A stretch of DNA of 64,000 nt from Pseudoscleropodium purum (lineage: Eukaryota > Streptophyta > Bryopsida > Hypnales > Brachytheciaceae). Of this stretch, positions 57,693-64,000 are shown one piece after another (within the stretch, counting starts at the first letter, position 1; the number at the start of each line of letters is the position of its first letter). Under the pieces are notes generated by a model. That model ran no database searches. It was given only the letters and a program-made list of their open reading frames with translations, and was not told where the DNA came from. Made by a program: the position numbers and the translations under genes. The stretch spans positions 1,118,501 through 1,182,500 of the forward strand of contig OZ017802.1 of the NCBI GenBank assembly GCA_963969395.1, given 5' to 3'.

Positions 57693-59490
57693 ATGCCGAA
57701 CGGGAAGAAGAAGGTTGCAAAGCTAAAATATGGAGAAGAACCATCGAACTTGGAAGTAGCTCGCCAAAGTCCTTCGGAAGAATGCAAAAAATTTATGATC
57801 AAGCGCATCGTTCAATTTTATGAATCGGAAACAACATTGTCTTTAGATAATAAGTACATCAGATATCAGGAGGAGTGCGTGTCTAAATTCAAGGTAGACA
57901 TGACACAAATGTTGTTGGATGCATTGAATGTGGCGAAGTCGCATGACGAAATGCATAAAAACGTACTTCACCAAATGTTTGGAGAACAAGGTTCATGACG
58001 CTTTGTGGAATTCCAAAGTCATTTTGGTTAAATATGGCAAGGAATATCGATCCAATGACGCCTAGTTTGAAGAAGTGATTCTGAAAGCAGACTTGTTTAG
58101 GGGGCGATGTGCTCCATTCGCCAAAAAGCACAATCGAGTTGGTTCAATTGGTTGGTGGAAAAGCAATGATGGAGTTGCTGAAGCGGAAAGGACCAAACGG
58201 CACCTCATAGCACTTCCAGATACAGCACGCGTGATTGCTGTTGATGATAGAACGATGAGAGGTGGATATGCAACGATTCGAAAGGTTCGTATTGAAGAAT
58301 GCTCAGGAATACTTCCTCATTGGAAGTAGGGTTGACAAGACGTCTGGACGCGCACGCTGTGTCCGCAGCGTCCGCCTGTCCCCCGTCCGCTTGTCCGCCC
58401 GTCCGTCCGCCTGTCCGTTCGCCCGATTACGGCCGTCCGATCGACGCGTGGACTGATCTGGTCCGCACGATCTGGGCGTCCGCCTCGGGCGGTCGGGCCG
58501 TCCGCCCCGTCCGTCCACTTTCCGAGGGCGGTCGGGACGTTGCGTCCGCTAGCATCCGTACATCTAGAAAACGGACGCTATTTGGGGGTGGACGTTGAAA
58601 TTCGTCAATCCTGATTGGAAGTTTGCGGCAAAGAAATCCATTCACCACCAAACTCGACCTGATCTTGCAAAGTTAGAACATCAAAACGAATCAATGGCTG
58701 TTCGAATTCCATACACGGGTGTGATACGATTTGCTGCGGTACATGGAACGACGTGTGAAGGTTATGCGTATTGGTGGAATGGTGGAATGGTGGAACTCTT
58801 CGACAAATGTTGAATATGGATAAGGACTTTCCAGACAACATTCAAATCCGTTTGATGTATACGAATCCAACCGAAGAGGAGGTTGTAAAAGCTCACCATT
58901 TAAGACGATATCGGAAGAAGCGCACGGAGTTGACATGGGCGTTTATGCATATATTGTATGCAGTGCATCTTGCTGGACATTTGCACAATGATCTTTCTCC
59001 GGACAACATCTTGGTGCATTTTCCAGAGGATAAGTCACGTGTGTACATTGGAGTTTGCGATTGGGGCATGATCACTTTAGCTTCTCAACCAATGAAGTCT
59101 TTGTACACATTTACATCAGCAAATAAGATGAAACAGACTTTGTAGAGGAGATGGTGGATGGATCCACGTATTGCATATTTGCATAAAGCAGGTGTAGATG
59201 TGGAAGTCATTCCGATGTATTCACGTAAGTTGGAAGAGTATGCCGTTCGAAAAATTGTTCGGCGGATGAATGGAAACAACATGTCAGAGACATATTTCAA
59301 CGTGCTACTTAAAACACCTAGTGCGACACAATTTGCCTTTCATGACTTTGCAAAAGTGTTTTATGCTTACTTGAAGCGCATTTCTTCGAAGCTTGACGAT
59401 GAAAATATTAGTTTGGCCCATGTGATTACGCGATTTTCTAATACATATCGTTGGCCGATGCCAGATGAACATTTCCGCCATTTATATTAG
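57693..59490 (+). pseudogene. Divergent protein-kinase-like protein, copy 2
   Basis: It is a close paralogue of copy 1, starting MPNGKKKVAKLKYG. Leucine stands at codon 20 where copy 1 has TGA, so the early frame is open. Damage: an extra A near 57,957 (frameshift), TAG at about 58,063 where copy 1 has CAG, hAT MITE D at 58,327-58,613, the same 8-bp duplication as copy 1 (near 58,773-58,790), and TAG at 59,143-59,145 where copy 1 has CAG. The catalytic loop HNDLSPDNIL and DWG remain readable. The right-end terminus lies 529 bp past the stop. Confidence 0.88.
58327..58613 (-). mobile_element. GC-rich hAT MITE D inside kinase-like copy 2
   Basis: The termini are TAGGGTTGAC and GTCAATCCTG. The duplication ATTGGAAG flanks both sides (58,319-58,326 and 58,614-58,621). 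Copy 1 of the gene shows the empty site with a single ATTGGAAG (51,846-51,853). The 287-bp element is inverted relative to MITE A. Confidence 0.95.
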
Positions 59491-60019
59491 ATTGGTAATG
59501 CAGAAGTAGTAGTTGAATAGGTTATATAGGCATTAAAAATTAGTTTAGAAATATAGAGTTGGAATGAAAAAAATTATATGTGCAATTAGCCAAATGTGCA
59601 CAATGTATGATATTCTACATTAAATTGAATACATTTTGCCCATATTGATTATGTTTGTATTTGTGTTGATCTCGATTTTTTAAATAGTATATATATATAT
59701 TTGAAGTCACAAACTTTTTTAGTTAGCTTTCTGAAAATGAATTGGAATTTTTTCATAGTTTCAAGACTATCATGGACTCATGGTCAAACTTTATAATCTT
59801 TTAAATTGTTTAAAGATTAAGGGAGTGACTGCGGGGCAGTTTCGAAAGGGCGGTAGGGGGAAATAGGGCCGTCAAAGCGGACGAGGCGGACGGGGCGGAT
59901 GGGTAGGGCGGACGGACGGGGCGAACGGGGTGACAGGCGGACGTTGCGTCTGCAGGGATCGCGAATGTCAACGGACGCTGCGGACATAGCGTCCACGTCC
60001 AGACGTCGTGTCAACCTTG
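59491..60019 (+). mobile_element. 3' flank and hAT-type right end, kinase-like copy 2
   Basis: AT-rich sequence nearly identical to 52,723-53,100 is followed by a GC-rich block (from about 59,830). It ends GTGTCAACCTTG at 60,019, abutting the truncated copy of the Gly/Tyr/Ser-tail gene. Confidence 0.75.
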
Positions 60020-60618
60020 ACCCGCTCATGCCTAACTCCAAATGTGACAGGCGCTTGCATATCATCGTCATCATCGTCATCTGTTCACGCATCTTCAACA
60101 TCTCGTAGAACAACTCAAGGTTGTTGTAGATAACCTTGATTAGACCACTCTGGCATGCAATCGCTTGCGCCCCTCCACTGTGTATCTATAATGGCATCCG
60201 TGCGCGTATAGTTCTCCACATTGCGACCTGTAGCGGTACGCCAGTCCACGTCCTTGTGGAGTCCAATCTCTGCCCAAATCATTGCCATAACATTATAACT
60301 CATTATATTTGGTTTGACGCTTTTAATGCCAAGAACTCGATGCACTTGTGTGTATCGTTGTTTGAAGTGCTCACTTTGGCACGTAGACATTTGTCCTTCC
60401 CAACGTGGCGCTTGGTGCTCTACACATTCACGTCGCCAAAGTTTTTGAATATGAGTCATTTTCACATACTTCTTGCACATTGAGCAATCCCACACTCTTG
60501 TTGGTTCTTCTTACCATCTTGGTTCACCCACGCACAATGGATCGGCCCAAGCATCCCAATCGAACAATTGGGGTCTTCCCTTTCGACTATTTTTTTTGGG
60601 TGTTCTATCTTTCGGCAT
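60020..60618 (-). pseudogene. YVKM/KLWP-domain protein, truncated second copy
   Basis: ATG at 60,618 starts the same protein as at 48,755. A TAA replaces the GAA of the GWEEE block early on. Downstream the domain is intact and keeps the frame that the other copy loses: SEHFKQRYTQVHRVLG. A second in-frame stop follows GYLQQP (60,115). Homology ends at 60,020 against the kinase-bearing element, so the Gly/Tyr/Ser-rich tail is missing. Confidence 0.8.
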
Positions 60619-60825
60619 GATGAAGCCAAAGCAAAGAGAATGAAACAATTAGAAAGCTTAAGAATCAAAATTTTTATTTAATTAATTAATTAAAATTTTA
60701 CAAGTGTGAACTTTGTGAAAATTTGTAACAATGCCACAACAATCATTCACTCAAAGCGGAAGGCGCGCGCAGAGCTTCCAATGCACTGGTCTGCCCACTC
60801 CAAAAGAGAACGATTGTTCGGAATG

Positions 60826-61035
60826 AGCCGTCCGCCTCCCCATATATATATGCGGACGCCCCGAGGCGCACGTCTAGATCATGCGGACCACATCAGTCCG
60901 CGTGTCAATCGGACAGCCGTAACCGGGCGGATAGCCGTACCGGGGCGGACAGGGCGGACGCCCGATCGAACGGACAGGGCAGACGGGTATCGGGGCGGAC
61001 AAGATAGATGCTAGATCGGGCGGACAGGACGGACA
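60826..61035 (-). promoter_or_regulatory. CGGACG-rich promoter array, right-arm copy
   Basis: It is the inverted counterpart of 48,282-48,545, shorter by about 50 bp. The TATA-like CATATATATATG is kept near 60,841-60,852. Confidence 0.6.
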
Positions 61036-61065
61036 GCTCATCTTAAACCCTAAACCTAATGAAGC

Positions 61066-61190
61066 AAATTGTTCTTTTTTCAAAATCTCACGATATAGAT
61101 GTTTAACCCCTAAAGTTCTTTTCACTAAAAACACTTCAAAACTGCCATTAGTCATGCAAATATTAAGTCTTAGAAGAAAAATACTTTGGG
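61066..61190 (-). repeat. Shared upstream module, copy 3
   Basis: It is the inverted counterpart of 48,134-48,255, in the right arm. Confidence 0.6.
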
Positions 61191-63474
61191 GCATATGTAA
61201 CCGTAGGATCTTGTAGTAAATTAGTTGGAAAAGCTGTGGAAAAATTTTTAGACAAATCCTCCATTTGGATTGTAAGATATTAGATATTGAATGTTTTATT
61301 TAAGGGGGCTACTCAATTATGTCTATTAATGAACAATTGGTAGGCTAACAAACCTAACTTAGCATGTTTTTTAATATTTGTTGCAATTGTTTTAGGAATA
61401 TTATAACATAACACTATTATAATATTCTTATAAATGATATAATACTAAATCATTTCAAAATCAACAACATTCGAACACAATCTGTCAATCTTGTCTTTCA
61501 TACTCGTTTAATGATATATATATTTATATATATATATATATAAATATATATACATACATAAAATATATTAGATAAATCAACATGAACAAATCAATGATTA
61601 TATATTTCATAGATCTATTCTTCATCAATCAAATAAGAGTGCATGTGCAAATATAGACAAAGATGGTTTCTCCATTTGTTCCCAAAAAATAGATAAACAA
61701 ATAGAGAAAGATATGAAGTGAATGTTACTTAGAGAATTGAAAAGAAAAAAATTGAAGTACTCAATTGCATTTTATTAAATTGGAAAATTGCATGCAGATG
61801 GCATGAATTAATCTTCATAGATGCTAAACTCATACGAGTTGCATTTCAACATTTATGATTTATGCAATTGATTGAATTGAAAGCTCTTGTAATTACATTT
61901 TCAAATTTTCGATTCAATCATTCAAATTTGCAAGAGTGATTTATGATAGATTTATAACTTTAAATGTGAAAGCATTCAATGCCTTTATGGGTTTGTTCAT
62001 CAATATATTAATTTTAGATAAATAATATATTTTCTTTATAACATATGCATAAACCATTGCATTAAAACAAAAAAAAAACTAAGAGCCAAGCCAAATAGGC
62101 TGGTCAAATGAAGAGAACAAGATAATAAGAGCCCTACGAGACAGAAAACAAAGGAAAATAAAGAAAATATCAAAAGGATTCAAAGGAAGGAGCGAGATGC
62201 ATTCTTGCAAGACCATAGAATACATAATGATTTTAAAATCCAAACACAAATATATTTTCTATTTCAATGAGAGCCAAAAATGACCTACCTTGCTCTCAAA
62301 GATTGTACAATGTACACGTTATACAAAATGAACATATAACAGAAAGAGTAGAAGACATCGTTTATCATGATTGAAAACTGAAATGATTTTTTCTTTCTAT
62401 GTAGAATATTTTATGAAATGTAACAATGTATTTAATTATCATAGTAATTGGTAGAAATCTTTGTGCAATTCATAGAAACATTTCATTCATGTAGAGTTTT
62501 TTCATTTATTTAGGATTAAAATTGAAGTATTATACTCTCCAAAGTACAAACCAAAAACAATATCATATACCTAAGTTCAAAAGTTTGCAATTGTTTCGTG
62601 AATTCATTTTGAAAACTCAAACAAAGAAATATTTTATAATCAATATCTTGTTCATTTGAATCATTTCAAAAATCAAATTCCGAATTCAATTCCTATTTAT
62701 AATAGAAATTATATTTGTTAATTTTTTAGATCTTCAAACAATGAACCCTCTTTTTTTAAATTAATATTTAAAAACATCTGAAATAAGAATATTGGAATTA
62801 CCCTTCAAAATAAATATAGCACATGTATAAGTGTATAATGTATTCTACTCGACCAACTCAAGTAACGAATTTTTCTATGTTTTTAAGGAAAAATATAGCC
62901 ATACATGATTTGAAAGTTAAAACATTGATTCTTTTTCTTTGTTTTCAAATCTAATCAAAATTTCGTTAAAAAATATGAAAGACTCGATGTTCATTTGAAG
63001 ATCGTGATGCACTTCTAATTAGAAATCACAACCTTTCATTAAATATCATGAGGTTGAAATCCATTAAACTGTTATTCTAATTATGTATTGGGCCTTTTTT
63101 TAAAATTTCATTTGCTTACAATGAAAAAAGAATTGATTATTTCTGCAAAACATTTGATTTCCTAATGAACTTTAAAAAAATCCCCACCATCTTCAGATCT
63201 TCTTAAAACCTATTTAGAGGAATAATATCAGTAAATAATTCAAACATATTCAACTTAACCACATTCCCCTCATTCGTAAAACAATTTAGGGGAGAAAAGA
63301 AAAGGTTTAGGGTAATTAGGGTATAAGGTTTAGGGTTTAAATTTTTTTTTAAAAAAAAATGACAAACCAATTACATTGATCGTCATTTAGCAGTGATTAT
63401 TAGGCTGTTTTATTTTTGAAATGTTACCGCTCTTTTTGAATAATAATGGCCTCATAAGATGTACCAATGGACAG
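61191..63474. other. AT-rich spacer, right arm
   Basis: No gene is seen. It mirrors 45,616-48,133 without MITE C. The TA microsatellite is near 61,517-61,555, and telo-box-like units lie near 63,302-63,340. Confidence 0.6.
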
Positions 63475-63725
63475 CTGGGCGGACGCCGGCGGCGGTCAGT
63501 GTTTAAGTGGGACGGTCGGCGTGTCCAAAGCACGGACGGCGTCGGAAGGCGGATAGTGCGGACAGTCCGGGCGGACGTGCCGGGCGGACAGGGCAGTCGG
63601 ACGGGGCGATGGGTGGACGGCGCGCGTCCGTTGCCATAGCGGACGTCGTCGGTCCGCGCGGCGGACGCGAGGTTCGGGGCCGCTTCGCGCGGTCTGGGGC
63701 AGGTCCGGCGGCGGACGGCTATAAG
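63475..63725 (+). promoter_or_regulatory. CGGACG-rich promoter array, second RING-protein gene copy
   Basis: It is the inverted counterpart of 45,360-45,615. It ends GGACGGCTATAAGGGTGG, a TATA-like motif at the block edge, 215 bp before the start at 63,938. Confidence 0.6.
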
Positions 63726-63937
63726 GGTGGAGTGACTTTCATTTCTTTTCACTTCAATTCTCCTTCGGTGCCAAGTTGGATGTGCTACTATTGCTTTATG
63801 CGCTAGTTGCTCCTACGGGGTGGAGAGTTGGGGTCCTCTATCTTGTGTTACTGTGTTGCGATTCATGCCATCACTTTTGACTATCACGTGAGATTTTTTT
63901 ATTCACTTCAATTGGTTATTGAATCCAATTGACAATC

Positions 63938-64000
63938 ATGAACGGCGAAGGTGATCGAAATATGGATGGGGTGACTCCGGGAAGCGAAGCGAAGAAAAAA
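63938..64000 (+). CDS. RING-protein gene, second copy (5' end only)
   Basis: ATG 63,938 begins MNGEGDRNMDGVTPGSEAKK, the same first 20 codons as the gene at 45,146, and runs off the window. Whether it keeps an open frame cannot be judged. Confidence 0.8.
   Translation, partial: MNGEGDRNMDGVTPGSEAKKK

Larger units (their letters stand above)
60020..64000. repeat. Large inverted repeat, right arm
   Basis: It matches 45,146-49,349 in inverted orientation and continues past the window edge. It begins exactly where the hAT-type right end stops. It lacks MITE C and has an empty site there. Confidence 0.9.

Noticed and set aside
54377..60027. A complete autonomous hAT element from the left end at 54,385 to the right end at 60,019
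   Set aside because: The flanking octamers CACCCGTC and ACCCGCTC are similar but not equal. The left flank is not the continuation of the gene interrupted on the right, and the transposase lacks its 5' half. A recombined composite is more likely.

Overview
The window looks like repeat-dominated nuclear DNA of a land plant, possibly a non-flowering lineage; that last point is a guess. The basis is AT-rich gene-poor sequence, plant-type transposons (PIF/Harbinger, CACTA, hAT, Ty3/gypsy), the remains of an HKT-type cation transporter gene, plant introns and telo-box motifs (AAACCCTAA). I see no bacterial operon, rRNA, tRNA or CRISPR array. Almost every coding region carries stops or frameshifts, so most genes are called pseudogenes.

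Layout. 1-13.7 kb is AT-rich and nearly gene-free, with four small inverted-repeat elements, a long foldback and a decayed Harbinger transposase (8.7-9.6 kb). 13.7-17.2 kb holds a broken HKT-type transporter gene (minus strand) hit by two CACTA elements in opposite orientation and a small poly-A retro-insert. 17,488-21,425 is a full-length PIF/Harbinger element with both genes, 15-bp terminal repeats and a TTA target duplication, directly abutting a 487-bp MITE (21,429-21,915). 22-27 kb is AT-rich old repeat with one GC-rich hAT MITE. 27.3-31.4 kb is a large intron-containing gene (minus), probably a mobile-element protein of a family I cannot name, with a GC-rich tandem-repeat upstream region to 32.4 kb. 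33.7-37 kb is the 3' part of a Ty3/gypsy element. 38.3-41.5 kb carries a gag-like or plant-transposon-protein-like frame with three TAG stops.

41.8-64 kb is the most unusual part. It holds three gene families: (i) a long coiled-coil/RING-H2 protein, (ii) a smaller protein with a Gly/Tyr/Ser-rich tail, and (iii) a divergent protein-kinase-like protein in three copies. Families (i) and (ii) share an N-terminal domain of about 110 residues with a C-x3-YVKM-x-HI-x-KLWP core. Families (i), (ii) and kinase copies 1 and 2 each have a 200-430 bp CGGACG/GTCCGCC-rich array upstream of the start. The same word fills short hAT-type MITEs with termini CAGGGTTGAC...GTCAACCCTG and 8-bp target duplications. 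Each kinase-like copy ends 522-537 bp past its stop at such a terminus, and a 5'-truncated hAT transposase gene lies beside copy 2. The simplest reading is a family of large, gene-carrying hAT-like elements, now decayed.

Rearrangement is extensive. A 4-kb inverted repeat (45,146-49,349 against 60,020-64,000, running off the window) carries genes (i) and (ii) divergently. The two halves of the gypsy element lie on opposite strands 17.2 kb apart, each ending in the same 8-bp duplication at a hAT terminus, which points to an inversion with breakpoints in these repeats.
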